The notes: generated from the sequence alone by a model not told the origin. 64,000 nucleotides of DNA from Alentia gelatinosa (GCA_950022655.1 OX465592.1:4609544-4673543), one strand, 5' to 3'; counted from the first letter of the stretch, positions 57,101-62,906 are shown. Program-made: numbers and translations.

Positions 57101-60100
57101 CACGGTTATGCCATGAGCTACCTGGTGAAATATGAAGTTCAAAATATATGACGGGGTGAAATAAATTCTATACGTCGTTTCAACAAGGCAGCTACCGCGA
57201 CTATTTAGCAAGTGACTGTTCCTAGGCGACCCGTGCTTGATTGATATTCATGATATGTGAATATTTTAACAGAGGAAGACCTCAATTGGTTGATCAGGTC
57301 AGGTGACCAGTTTTGAGGATACTCATTGGCTGAAAATTCAGACAAAGAGCGGTGGGAAAACCTCCCTATCAGTTTTGTGTACTGTGATTCGGGAGTGTGT
57401 CGCCCGTGGCGCCACAGTCTAACTGGTTCACTGAGTGATCCGTCCCTGGCGGGCGGACCTTGTACTACACTGTGGTGATGCGTTCTCCCTCTGGTGTGTG
57501 CGAGACGAACTTCTCTATGTATTCACTATGAGTAACTATTTATGGAGTTTTCCGTGCTTGCTCAATAGTTTCGATTATCTAGTCTCATCAGGCGATTGTA
57601 TCTTACCTTTCCGGTCTTACTTGTTCTTTAAAGGTGGGTTTTTATCCTCAAAACTCGCTTTTTCGAATTTTCATTGATTTATCGAGAATAAAATTTGGAC
57701 TCTCGGCGGGTCAATCACGTGTTGTGGGTTGCTGGGTGTTACTTCCACAAACGATGTTCCATTCTTTTCGGACCAAAATAGAGATGAAACAACCCTGCAG
57801 GATCCCCACTGTACACACGGTGAAAAGAATTTTTAAACAGTAAAATTTATGTCACTCAATTTCATATTATTTACATCGCGTTTGTTGTCTTCCGCTACAG
57901 ATATCACTCAGCTCCGCTTCATGATATCATTCTACGAAGACAACTCATGCCATACATATAAACAATCATATGCAATTTTGTGTTACTCTATTAGTCGTCT
58001 TGAGTGTCAACCTCTCGCTCCTGGCTTTCTAGGCACTGTGTCCTGTTACTGTTTGTCTTATCAGTTTATTGTTGAATCGGTCTGCTTTGGAGAGTAGATC
58101 TAAAGCTATAAAGTATGCGCTAAGCGGTAGTCTATAGATCCCTTTTGAATAGTGCTGAGCTATGATAATGATAATGATTTATTCAAAGTTCTAATTTGAA
58201 TTAATGCCATAAGATGTAATTTGTGTCAGTTTAGTTGAAAGAGTGAAGATTTTAAATGTATTAGAGGGAAACTATGTTCCGGTGAGAGAAAGTTACGAGT
58301 AAAGGTTCGAAAAAACTACTGCCCAAGGCCTTGGACACGGTCAGTAATTTTGCCGAGTAACTTTGACTTTCTCTCTCTGGAAACTTGGTTTCCCTATTCC
58401 TATATACCTTCAAATGTAGTTTGATAATGATAAATAGTATTATTTGCTTACCCGCCATCAAACGCATAGCCAGATCTAACCTTATCGAGTAATATGACAC
58501 ACTATGTTTTCTCCCAATTGCACTTTTCGTATGAATTTTGTAAGAGACAATGTGATTGGTCTAAACATCAATCTTGGGTAGTGAATGTCAGCCTTTGGTA
58601 GTAAACATAAGTTATTCCACTCCCATAGCGTGGTGTTATCTTAGAGTGTTTGGCCATAGGTATATAGGAATTGTTGATACTCCTTAGAGTGGTAGTAATA
58701 AGAGAAGATTAAGTTTACTTGTATCCGTAGAATGGTAGATATGAGTGAGAAGAGAGTCAGACGTTAAGTTTGTGGGTGTCAGGCACTGCCTTGACCCGGC
58801 TACAGCTTCTAGCCTTACTACTGCAGGCGATGACTCCTTGCTACACTCTAGCGCTGACAGTAGAGATTCACACACGACTGGCACTGACACGGCTCTCTCT
58901 AGTGACACAACTGACTCACAACCCACTGCTGCCAATCGCACGACGACTGCATCTACTGTCAATGGTATGTCTAGTACTACTGTCACTGTTAGCTTGGTGA
59001 CACTGTCAACGGTATGTCTGGTACGACTGTCACTGTTAGCATGGTGACACTGTCAATGGTATGTCTGGTACGACTATCACTGTTAGCACGGTGACACTGT
59101 CAACAGTACATCTGGTACAACTCTCACTGTGAATAACAGCATGGTGAAACTGTCAACGATACATCGAGTATGACTGTTACTGTCACTGTCACCACAGTGA
59201 CGCTTTCAACGGTAAATCTGGTGAGACTATTGCTGTCACTGTCAGCATGGTGATACTGTCAACGATATGTCCGGTATGACTGTTACTGTCACTGTCATCA
59301 CTCTGACACTGTGAGTGTCAATGCTACATATGGTACGACTATCACTGTCAATGACCTCTAACTAGCAGCTGTCACAAAGGAACATATGACCCCTGATATA
59401 GGCCTTAAACCTCACAAATACAACCCCATATATCAAGATCCCTTCTGAGAGAATGTTGTCATTGTAATTCCACCATTGTTATCTTCAAATGAGTGGGTAG
59501 TATGCATGCCATCTATGAATGTAATCCACTAATGAGTGGGTAGTATGCATGATATCTATGAATGTAATCCTCTAATCCTCATTTCATCACATGACTCCTT
59601 AAAAATTCAAGTACCACATTTTAGAAATTTTACTTTCGTGATAATTTTGACTCAAATGGACAGTTCAGCTTTGACCAGAAGTGTTTATCACTCACTGAGA
59701 CGACTGGTACCGGTTCGGTAAAGGGAGATTTATCTAAGATATTCATATAAGGAGAGAGCAAAGACTCATCTGTATATACTCATGTTGTTCATCTTTATCT
59801 GCTGTTGCTGGAAGAGCGACCTGGGAGCGGTATCAAAAGTCGGGAGGGTGCTAAACGAGAGTACTCACCGCCAAAGCGAGAGCTAACAATGGCACTTGAA
59901 GTGTCGCTGTCGAGGTGGAGGTGCTGCTCACTATTGGGCATTGGTAGCGATTTTGCTGCCGCTTTGATTCAAAGTGCTGCTCGCTGTTGCGGCCTCTCGC
60001 TTTGAAATGCAACGTGCCGCTGGCGAGACTTCACCCAACTTTTGAAACAGCTCCTAGTATGTGTCGAATGTAATAAAGTGATTTAAAAAAAAATAATTTG

Positions 60101-62906
60101 AGGCACATTTTCATTCACTGAGTGCTCCTTGTTCAGAATCTAGTTTTCCTGTCACCCTAGTACAAACACATTATCAGATTAATCCAATGATGATACGATA
60201 CATTCATGAACCATCTCTCTGTCAGACAAACATTCATGGTGAACGATCGTATTCGTCACTTAGTATGATTTCAACGCAAGACTTGTTCATGAATGGAAAG
60301 CCACCAGACTTTCGCTGAAGAATATTATTGAGAGTTCACGTAATCATACAATTATCTATATAAAACTGAAAAAATGCCTGTTAAATTGTCCTGTTGTCAT
60401 AAACTAATCTAAAAAGTATCTGATGAAGAAAAGCATGCTCTAGATTAAGTAAAACACGTTCAATCATCATTCATTATCTCAGACATTCATTTGACAAGTT
60501 TCCAATGTTTTAAAGCCTTTCCTTTCAATCACCACTGATGCTCCTCGCTTGTAACACTTCTCACATCACAAACAACAAACTTATCTTTCCTTTCAAATCG
60601 CAGTCGCTGCAGAAACTACAACATCACCGGAAGTGACGACTGCTTCCGGGTCAGATCCGGGGTCAGGCACAAAACGAGGCTCGGGAGACCCAGGGAAGAA
60701 CGCGGCGTCCTCTGATAGCACTTCCGGTCTGAGCAACCTAGAAATAGGTCAGTAGAGAACTCGTGACGTTTTAGTTCCAAACCTGTTTCAAATGGTAGAA
60801 CGTTTGATTCACGGTCTTTGTGACTATAAGCCCATTTCCATTAACCTGTTGGATGATTAAATGATTCTGGAATGTTTATGCTGGCCTAATATTTTATGTG
60901 TGCCCAAATGGGATTTCTCCACAAAAAATACCTATGTATGTTTACCATAATTGGTGTTATCTTCAGAAATTATGTAATATAATTTCATGTAAGTATTTTT
61001 TTATTCTTGATGAAGTAAACCAAGACTCTTGCATCGTTTTGGATTGCCCTTTGGGGTAATGGTTATAGTCTGGCTAAAATCCAAGCTAGATACTGGTTAT
61101 AACCCTGTGACTGCCTCCGCGATCAACCCAGCTATGTATAGTTGTGCGGAACGGCAATGTAAAAATCGAAAATAAAAAATAGATTAAAAAAAAAAAAAAG
61201 GAGCCAAAGTGAATCCACTGAAACACCATTTCCGGTGGCCAGTAGGAATAGGCTTAGTGCTAAATCTTTTGTTTTGGGTCTAGTTTGTTACTGATGAAGT
61301 TTAGTTTACTACTATCGTCTCTGAATAGCTCTGTCTCAAAGCTACGAGGACAGGTGTTAAGTTTATAAAAAATATGGATCTAAAAGATTGGAGAATGACA
61401 CATATAATCTCGAACCTACATAGTCAAAGTACTGAGCCCCTGTATCCGGAAATGGTCTTTTGTAAACGAGTATCTGTGGTTTCAGCGAGTTCACTTTGGT
61501 TGCCTATTGGAGATCTTTTGAGTTCTCCTAAAAGGCTGTTGCTGGTGCAACTGACTGTGCTTCAGTATCAAATGATCGGTGAGGGTACATAGTCTTCACT
61601 GTGTATCACTACACAGTCTCTCTTTAGTGTTCATAGTGTATTACTACACGGTCTCTGTTTAGTGTTTATTGTGTATTAATACGTGGTCTCTTTTTGGTGT
61701 AATATTTTCGTTCTTTTAGACATCCACTTGGGGCTATTTGATTGGAAAAAATGATGGCTAAGCCCCGTGACTAAACTACTTAATACGTGGTCTCTGTTTA
61801 GTGGTCATTGTGTATTAATACGCAGTCTCTCGTTACAGTGTTAATTGTGTATCAATACACAGTTTCTGTTTAGTATTCCTGGTTTATTAATATAGAGGCT
61901 CTGCTTTGTGTTTATTGTGTATCAATACGTGGTCTCTATTTACAGTATTTTGTTGTGTATTAATACACAGTTTCTGTATACAGTTTTAATTGTATATTAC
62001 TACGCAGTCTCTGTATACAGTGTTCATTGTGTATTAATACGCAGTTTCTGCTAAGTGTTTATTGTGTATTAATACGTGGTCTCTATTTACAGTGTTTATT
62101 GTGTATTAATACGCGGTCTCTATTTAGTGTTTATTGTGTATTAATACGTGGTCTCTTTTTACAGTATTTATTGTGTATTAATACGTGGTCTCTGTTTAGT
62201 GTTTATTGTGTATCAATACGCGGTCTCTGTTTTCAGCGCTCATCGTTTTAATTCTCATCATCCTCATCATTCTCATCGCTCTGCTACTCATATTCTTCTT
62301 GGTGAAGAAGAAAGAGAAAAAGTAAGTTTATGTCATTTACTTGAAATATTAGAGAACCTAAACATTCCTACATATCCTTGATCAAAACCTATTGGAATAT
62401 GAGAGTTACATTTTGTATGAATTTCCAAAATGCATGGATATGATTTATCACTTCGAGTGGTTTACAGAGTTTGTTTGTTGCATTTATCATCCACCTTTTC
62501 GCATAAATTAAACGCAGTAGTTGCCATACTTAAAGGTATAACAGTTGGGACCCTATAGCACAAAGGGACTATTTTTCCCATATACCATGTCTTTGGGGCC
62601 TTACACCACAGATCTGAATCCGTATCCCACAGTTTTAGTATCTGACAGGTTTTATATAATGGGTCGTGGTTTACTGAGTCCCCATACATTTTCAAAGGGG
62701 TGTTTGTATACATGGATAATAAATTAAATTGAAGGGAGTAGAGTTTAGTGTAAGATTGACATGCCAGGTGTATAATATATTATCTTTTTCCGTGTGCAGC
62801 CAGGCAGCAGTGAGTCCTGAGGGCGGCTTCGCGGACGAGAGACATAAAGCTACGTACCCGAACCAGGAACCCATCTACGTGCCGCCCAGCGAGAGCAGTA
62901 GTACGC
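32695..62906 (+). CDS. Gene B: CTLD/WSC type I membrane receptor (14 exons, 3' end outside)
   Basis: Exons 32695?-33133, 39199-39351, 41440-41616, 42733-42843, 46758-46888, 50684-50849, 52247-52390, 53486-53728, 54448-54615, 55821-56009, 58827-58964, 60604-60747, 62237-62321, 62800-62906. All junctions are in frame. All are phase 1 except the WSC-internal intron (phase 0) and the intron after the transmembrane exon (phase 2). Domain order: signal peptide, short unknown segment, CTLD1 first two thirds, WSC, CTLD1 last third, CTLD2, Thr/Ser stalk, transmembrane helix, tail. About 650 residues excluding exon 1. CTLDs bind glycans or proteins and WSC is a putative carbohydrate-binding module, so a cell-surface recognition role is inferred. 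Nine exon edges are copied into tandem arrays or duplications in the neighbouring introns. Confidence 0.82.
32762..33055. repeat. 21-bp GTCACGGAACGG minisatellite overlapping exon 1
   Basis: About 14 units near GTCATGCGTCACGGAACGGC with variants, mostly 20-21 bp. Open in several frames on both strands. It occupies the 5' end of gene B and is rich in CpG. Confidence 0.9.
33180..33560. repeat. 11-12-bp GCTACGACACG minisatellite
   Basis: About 30 degenerate units of GCTACGACACG / GCTATGACATG begin 45 nt after the exon 1 donor. Non-coding. Confidence 0.85.
33561..34480. other. Gene B intron 1, no gene seen
   Basis: 33590-34080 repeats short phrases (GTGTGTCGGA, ATGTCGGAAG) and may be an old element. 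The ORF at 34066-34272 shows no domain or splice support. Confidence 0.5.
34490..35110. repeat. Block homologous to gene A intron 1, split by a foldback
   Basis: 34490-34790 and 35050-35110 match 2140-2510. The foldback at 34803-35045 (TATGCCACGACTGGAGTTTGG family, apex GGCGAGGCC, 3' AACTCAATGTTAAGCCTATG, end TTAGGGGTAGGATAA) interrupts the match, so it inserted after the two blocks diverged. Confidence 0.75.
35337..35712. repeat. 40-bp minisatellite (about 9 units)
   Basis: Unit CATCCTCAGAAAACAGTAGG followed by AGAGAAATGTCAGCATGTGG. The middle units are nearly identical. Confidence 0.92.
36234..37062. repeat. 60-bp minisatellite (about 14 units)
   Basis: A very homogeneous 60-bp unit containing AAAAAACTGACCCATTATTA and AGTATGAGACAGCACACCGT. 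The long minus-strand frames are by-products of a unit length divisible by 3. Confidence 0.95.
37063..38335. repeat. Degenerate 32-bp array related to the 60-bp array
   Basis: Units near CAGACAGCACACAGTAAAAA then CTGACCCAATAT, interrupted by unique stretches at 37340-37685 and 37840-37910. It is the ancestor-like form of the 60-bp array, and the inverse of the array at 50215-50635. Confidence 0.85.
38455..39166. repeat. 10-bp minisatellite (about 71 units)
   Basis: GGATG(T/G)GGCT repeated in strict 10-bp register, with only the fifth unit showing a deletion. Open in all three + frames because the unit has no stop; Trp/Gly/Met-rich translations are artefacts. Confidence 0.95.
39199..39351 (+). 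CDS. Gene B exon 2: unrecognised N-terminal segment
   Basis: Acceptor CTTCTATTTAACAAGCCCAG, donor GTGAAT, 51 codons, phase 1 at both ends. The last residues (DTCRQPG) run into CTLD1. The translation includes GVVIGAHGNVDGRPGPDY, faintly like the start of a discoidin-type fold, but I do not claim a family. An alternative acceptor at 39213 would shorten it by 5 codons. Confidence 0.6.
39640..40645. repeat. About 25-bp array, TTCTGTTTCTAACATTACGT unit
   Basis: Units of 23-26 bp (GTTCTG(T/C)TTCTAACATTACGTACGTT). It continues at 41185-41435 up to the acceptor of exon 3. Internal duplications of several units are visible at 40120-40500. Units before 39880 are more diverged. Confidence 0.88.
40646..41184. 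mobile_element. Foldback insertion splitting the 25-bp array
   Basis: Array units flank it on both sides. 41043-41165 is a hairpin: CCTTACTGGTACATACTCAC and TTTCTTTTGATAAAAATATT pair with the right arm around TCGCTCTGCGAGC. The left end (ATATACCTGTGCCAGTA) has an inverted partner-like TATATACCGGCACAGTA at about 40710. Confidence 0.8.
41440..41616 (+). CDS. Gene B exon 3: CTLD1, N-terminal part
   Basis: Acceptor TTCTGACCTCAG, donor GTGACC, 59 codons, phase 1 at both ends. The pattern C-x11-A-x2-x-C (CMEVQMITLPYGEANTAC) and GRGLASLSDPDLEY fit helix 1, helix 2 entry and the G-x-LA-x-I/L strand of a C-type-lectin fold. Confidence 0.8.
41585..42330 (+). repeat. About 100-bp array seeded by the exon 3 donor edge
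   Basis: CTCACTGTCTGACCCCGACC plus TGGAGTACAGAGGTGA is the exon's own 3' end and donor. The same sequence recurs six more times in the intron (about 41690, 41808, 41901, 42009, 42107, 42211), each followed by GAGGTGA and a CACACC-rich spacer. Confidence 0.93.
42500..42700. repeat. Fragment of the 2.7/62.6-kb repeat abutting exon 4
   Basis: ACAATGGGTTGTGGTTTACG then GATACATTCTCAATGGGG parallels ATAATGGGTCGTGGTTTACT and CATACATTTTCAAAGGGG at 62657-62702. It lies 30-40 nt before the exon 4 acceptor, so the pre-acceptor region may be repeat-derived. Confidence 0.65.
42733..42843 (+). CDS. Gene B exon 4: CTLD1, middle part
   Basis: Acceptor ACTTTTCCACAG, donor GTAAGC, 37 codons, phase 1 at both ends. 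FWLGAKERSRKVAWKYL is the F-W-I/L-G-x..W-x-W-like core strand of a CTLD. The exon ends exactly where CTLD2 is split (compare FWIGL..WMWNS in exon 8). Confidence 0.82.
42829..43360 (+). repeat. About 50-bp array seeded by the exon 4 donor edge
   Basis: GTGGAAATATCTAG|GTAAGC of the exon is followed by about eight units of (GTGGAAATATTGAGGTAAGT)-like sequence plus AAATGGTTATTACTATGGGG, many retaining a GTAAG or GTATG donor. Confidence 0.9.
43361..43945. repeat. About 30-bp GACGAGATCTCATGGTGAA array, interrupted
   Basis: Seven units before 43548 and one after 43917. The interruption is the MITE at 43549-43917. Confidence 0.88.
43549..43917. mobile_element. TTAA-flanked MITE, family 4 (369 bp)
   Basis: Ends TTAAAGCCCAATACACATCT and AGATGTGTATTGGGCTTAA. 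It sits inside a 30-bp unit array, giving a clear insertion context with TTAA at both borders. A partial inverted copy is at 55558-55763. Confidence 0.88.
43946..44504. other. GC-rich then AT-rich intron 4 stretch, no supported exon
   Basis: 43946-44165 has high CpG and an open frame with four Cys, but no splice pair in the phase needed by the neighbours. 44170-44190 is a G-run. 44220-44260 repeats GGCCTATCG. Confidence 0.5.
44505..46757 (+). repeat. 55-bp array seeded by the WSC exon acceptor (34 units)
   Basis: Unit: GGGTTGCGTCTTACAGATGG then TATGACGTACACACAGTTATCC and a TATTTATTT tract. The last unit becomes TTGCGTCTTGCAG|ATGGCACC, the true acceptor of exon 5. From 44886 to 46756 the spacing is exactly 34 x 55 bp. 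A 14-unit block (770 bp) is itself duplicated (marker CACACCGTTATCC at about 45343 and 46113). Diverged units at 44510-44585 lie beyond the foldback insertion. Confidence 0.96.
44587..44880. mobile_element. Foldback element, 'GTTTAGGGTCAGAGCT' family, copy 3
   Basis: Complete copy: TTTAGGGTCAGAGCTTGTAT and GAATCGCGTAGTAATTCACA pair with TGAATTACGTAGATGGGA and ACAAGCTCTGATCCTAAAC around GGCGAAGCC (44669-44677). The right part has GAGTTCCCGATGTTAAGATA and GGGGTGAGATAAAT. It is inserted in the 55-bp array. Confidence 0.85.
46758..46888 (+). CDS. Gene B exon 5: WSC domain, first half
   Basis: Acceptor GCGTCTTGCAG, donor GTAAGC, phase 1 in and phase 0 out. GCYRSD, a LPGLHT stretch and KCITAC give the first three of eight WSC cysteines (GCY-start; C-x3-C). 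Confidence 0.85.
46915..48415. repeat. 113-bp array with GGGCCCTAACGTC repeated three times per unit
   Basis: About 12 units. Each holds GTGGGCCCTAACGTCCTGAT, GGGCCCTAACGTCCTGAC and GGGCCCTAACGTCTACATAC, plus TATGTCAATGATATATGC. The phrase GGACGTTAGGGCCCACCACC at 46919 is the inverted form and sits 30 nt after exon 5. Confidence 0.93.
48416..48879. other. Gene B intron 5, no feature
   Basis: No supported exon. 48640-48700 and 49060-49170, 49600-49760 share phrases (GGACGTACCCTACACTAA, GTATGGATGTGACAG), a loose tandem family of about 100 bp. Confidence 0.5.
48880..49040. repeat. Foldback with AAACGTAGTGACT / AGTAACCACGTTT arms
   Basis: TCATTTGATGAAAAATATGG and the opposite CGTATTTTTTCATCAAATGA form the inner stem. 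The outer arms AAAACGTAGTGACTTAGCCC and GGGCTCAGTAACCACGTTTT close it. Confidence 0.8.
49925..50190. repeat. Foldback element, 'GTTTAGGGTCAGAGCT' family, copy 4
   Basis: Same order of blocks as 44587-44880, including GAGTTCCCAATGTTACGTCT and the end CCAGGGGTGAGATAAT. The central hairpin is shortened. Confidence 0.8.
50215..50635. repeat. 32-bp array, inverse of the 37-38 kb array
   Basis: Units near TTTTACTGTGTGCTGACCGG then TATTGGGTCGTA are the reverse complement of the CAGCACACAGTAAAA / GACCCAATA units at 37.1-38.3 kb. Confidence 0.9.
50684..50849 (+). CDS. Gene B exon 6: WSC domain, second half
   Basis: Acceptor ACATTGACTTCAG, donor GTGAGT, phase 0 in and phase 1 out. RCHC, FCDRCSG and KCG complete eight cysteines. 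CG..YYEVYKI matches the terminal C-G-G..VY strand of WSC. Exons 5 and 6 together are 297 nt, a symmetric phase 1 cassette. Confidence 0.87.
50826..51936 (+). repeat. 27/21-bp array seeded by the exon 6 donor edge (about 45 units)
   Basis: The exon ends TACGAGGTCTACAAGATCAACG|GTGAGT. The array repeats GGTGAGTATGAGGTCTACAA GGTCAAC in 27-bp and 21-bp forms. Almost every unit keeps GTGAGT or GTAAGT. Both unit sizes are multiples of 3, so the exon frame would stay open for about 218 codons (EYEVYKVNG repeats) to a TAG at 51503 if the true donor were passed over. Confidence 0.96.
52247..52390 (+). CDS. Gene B exon 7: CTLD1, C-terminal part
   Basis: Acceptor AATATTGTTGTAG, donor GTAAGT, phase 1 at both ends. 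W-F-x2-QPDN, C, and LC..FRSLCEI match the long-loop and final-strand region of a CTLD (W-x-QPD-N, then C..C-E). QPD in the long loop is the galactose-type Ca2+-site motif. The follow-up C-x-D strand (WND-like) is not clearly present. Confidence 0.83.
52480..53100 (+). pseudogene. Nested frameshifted copy of an acidic-protein transcript or element
   Basis: In intron 7. An ATG at 52619 opens MVDKNNEDSQEPRLDFEFTG, then a stop; another frame continues about 95 codons with KELDIPHGQARQLLQGLAKL (SAM-like helices) and an acidic RRRSESEDSEEDND tail, ending at 52998. AATAAA at 53079. A hairpin-like GGAGAGGG..CCCTCTCC pair lies at 52493-52538. It could be a retrocopy or the remnant of a mobile element. 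Family not recognised. Confidence 0.5.
53248..53485 (+). repeat. 72-bp repeats seeded by the exon 8 acceptor edge (3 extra copies)
   Basis: Each unit has TATATTGCAGTTTCNGG followed by GTTGTCCTATAGATGCGAAC, i.e. acceptor plus exon start. Offsets are exactly 72 nt (53275, 53347, 53419, 53491). 72 is 24 codons and all copies are open in the exon frame. Confidence 0.94.
53486..53728 (+). CDS. Gene B exon 8: CTLD2, N-terminal two thirds
   Basis: Acceptor TTGCAGTTTCAG, donor GTATGT, 81 codons, phase 1 at both ends. SWYKARENCHSLGGDLLIID and FFWIGLVATEWMWNS are the classical CTLD pattern (W..A...C...GG.L..I; FWIGL..W.W..G). Alternative in-frame acceptors 72, 144 and 216 nt upstream exist. Confidence 0.92.
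53745..54447 (+). repeat. 73-bp array seeded by the exon 9 acceptor edge (about 9 units)
   Basis: Unit: AACTCAGATGTTGGCTGTTT then TCATTGTCAGGTGCCCC and TTAATGTACACACTGTGGGA. ATTGTCAG|GTGCCCC..CTGTGGGA equals the true acceptor and the first 35 nt of exon 9. Spacing about 73 bp from 53791. Confidence 0.94.
54448..54615 (+). CDS. Gene B exon 9: CTLD2, C-terminal third
   Basis: Acceptor TTTTCATTGTCAG, donor GTGAGT, 56 codons, phase 1 at both ends. LWEPNLEYAKRADTDTCLVA, ERC and FLCEY fit the W-x-EP..D..C..C..F-x-C-E end of a CTLD. Confidence 0.9.
54575..55520 (+). repeat. 526-bp direct duplication of the exon 9 donor edge
   Basis: 54575-54950 recurs at 55101-55500: AACACCGGGACGGCCATCAG, GGGCTTCCTGTGTGAGTACG|GTGAGT and the following intron (GTACAGGGGCC(T/C)GTTTAATAA). 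The copy lacks the upstream part and any acceptor, so it is a decoy exon end. Confidence 0.93.
55558..55763. mobile_element. MITE family 4, partial inverted copy
   Basis: Matches the left half of 43549-43917 in reverse: CATGTTGG-type, GTAATTCGCCTG, AATTTGGGAACTAATC, and the end GTATTGGGCTTAA. It ends 58 nt before the exon 10 acceptor. Confidence 0.78.
55821..56009 (+). CDS. Gene B exon 10: Thr/Pro-rich stalk
   Basis: Acceptor TCTTCACCACAG, donor GTAGAA, 63 codons, phase 1 at both ends. Repeats of APTTT, EPTTT and PEPTT make a mucin-like, presumably O-glycosylated stalk above the membrane. Confidence 0.85.
56060..56440. repeat. Foldback, 'TGACTGGTTTCAGATAC' family, inverted copy
   Basis: Reverse complement of 21599-21933: ACTTGTCCAGAAAAGGTGGA, then GCTTCAGATAAAAGCGG..CCGCTTGTATCTGAAACCAG. 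It ends where the TIR element at 56439 begins. Confidence 0.82.
56439..57046. mobile_element. TIR element of about 608 bp
   Basis: ATATTCTCGGGAGCGG and CCGCTCCCGAGAATAT border the element. It separates the foldback at 56060-56440 from a TTATCCTACCCC end at 57047, suggesting insertion into another repeat. No transposase frame is seen. Confidence 0.75.
57047..58805. other. Gene B intron 10, no supported exon
   Basis: 57060-57170 holds a TTAACATGG box and a repeat end. 58265-58400 is a loose hairpin (AGAAAGTTAC..GTAACTTTGACTTTCT). ORFs at 57435-57677 and 57849-58097 have no domain or splice context. Confidence 0.5.
58827..58964 (+). CDS. Gene B exon 11: Ser/Thr-rich stalk
   Basis: Acceptor CCTTACTACTGCAG (an alternative at 58805 adds 7 codons), donor GTATGT, phase 1 at both ends. 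The translation (SHTTGTDTALSSDTTDSQPT) is Ser/Thr/Asp rich and continues the stalk. Confidence 0.72.
58955..59350 (+). repeat. About 47-60-bp array seeded by the exon 11 donor edge
   Basis: CTACTGTCAATG|GTATGT of the exon is followed by seven copies of ACTGTCAACGGTATGTCTGG plus TACGACTGTCACTGTTAGCA; several keep GTATGT. Confidence 0.92.
59351..59822. other. Gene B intron 11 stretch, no feature
   Basis: Only a short duplicated phrase (AATGAGTGGGTAGTATGCAT) at 59488 and 59532. Confidence 0.5.
59823..60055. mobile_element. MITE, family 1 copy 3 (233 bp)
   Basis: Same orientation and length as 130-362. The left TIR is mutated (GGGAGCGGTATCAAAAGTCG). The interior is highly similar, including GGTGGAGGTGC and GCTCGCTGTTGCGGCCTCTC. 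Confidence 0.88.
60056..60603. other. Gene B intron 11, 3' part, no feature
   Basis: AT-rich, nothing supported. Confidence 0.5.
60604..60747 (+). CDS. Gene B exon 12: Ser/Gly/Thr-rich juxtamembrane stalk
   Basis: Acceptor TTCAAATCGCAG, donor GTCAGT, 48 codons, phase 1 at both ends. AAETTTSPEVTTASGSDPGS and a KRGSGDPGK stretch precede the transmembrane exon. Confidence 0.8.
61010..61200 (+). mobile_element. Probable SINE with poly(A) tail
   Basis: A B-box-like GGTTATAACCC and an A-box-like GGGGTAATGGTTATAG lie about 45 nt apart. The unit ends in an A-rich tail at 61165-61199. Inference from layout only. Confidence 0.5.
61600..62236 (+). repeat. About 40-bp array seeded by the TM exon acceptor (about 15 units)
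   Basis: Unit: TATTAATACGTGGTCTCTGT TTACAGTGTTTATTGTG. The final unit reads CGGTCTCTGTTTTCAG|CGCTCATCGTTTTAATTC, and TGTTCATTGTGTATTAAT of the units is its diverged counterpart. The array therefore multiplies the acceptor of exon 13. Confidence 0.85.
62237..62321 (+). CDS. Gene B exon 13: transmembrane helix
   Basis: Acceptor TCTCTGTTTTCAG, donor GTAAGT, phase 1 in and phase 2 out. ALIVLILIILIILIALLLIF then FLVKKKEKK: a 23-24-residue hydrophobic helix with a basic stop-transfer, giving type I topology with the lectin domains outside. Confidence 0.93.
62440..62730. repeat. 2.7-kb foldback family, copy 2 (inverted)
   Basis: Counterpart of 2705-2960 in reverse: ATTTATCATCCACCTTTTCG, GGGACTATTTTTCCCATATA, ACAGGTTTTATATAATGGGT. 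Confidence 0.75.
62800..62906 (+). CDS. Gene B exon 14: cytoplasmic tail (gene continues)
   Basis: Acceptor TTTTTCCGTGTGCAG entered in phase 2 (AA+C gives Asn), donor GTAAGG, phase 1 out. It encodes RHKATYPNQEPIYVPPSESS, with two tyrosines in YPNQ and YVPP contexts that could be SH2 ligands when phosphorylated. If the donor is not used, the frame runs into the minisatellite and stops at 63115. The last exon probably lies outside the window. Confidence 0.78.

Noticed and set aside
57435..58097. Small open frames in intron 10
   Set aside because: No domain, splice phase or conservation argument; flanked by repeat ends.
1845..62906. Genes A and B as a single transcript
   Set aside because: Gene A ends in an in-frame stop, gene B has its own signal-peptide exon and promoter-like start, and a minus-strand gene lies between. 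The onward donor of gene A exon 6 would be phase 2, unlike gene B's phase 1 acceptors. Not fully excluded.
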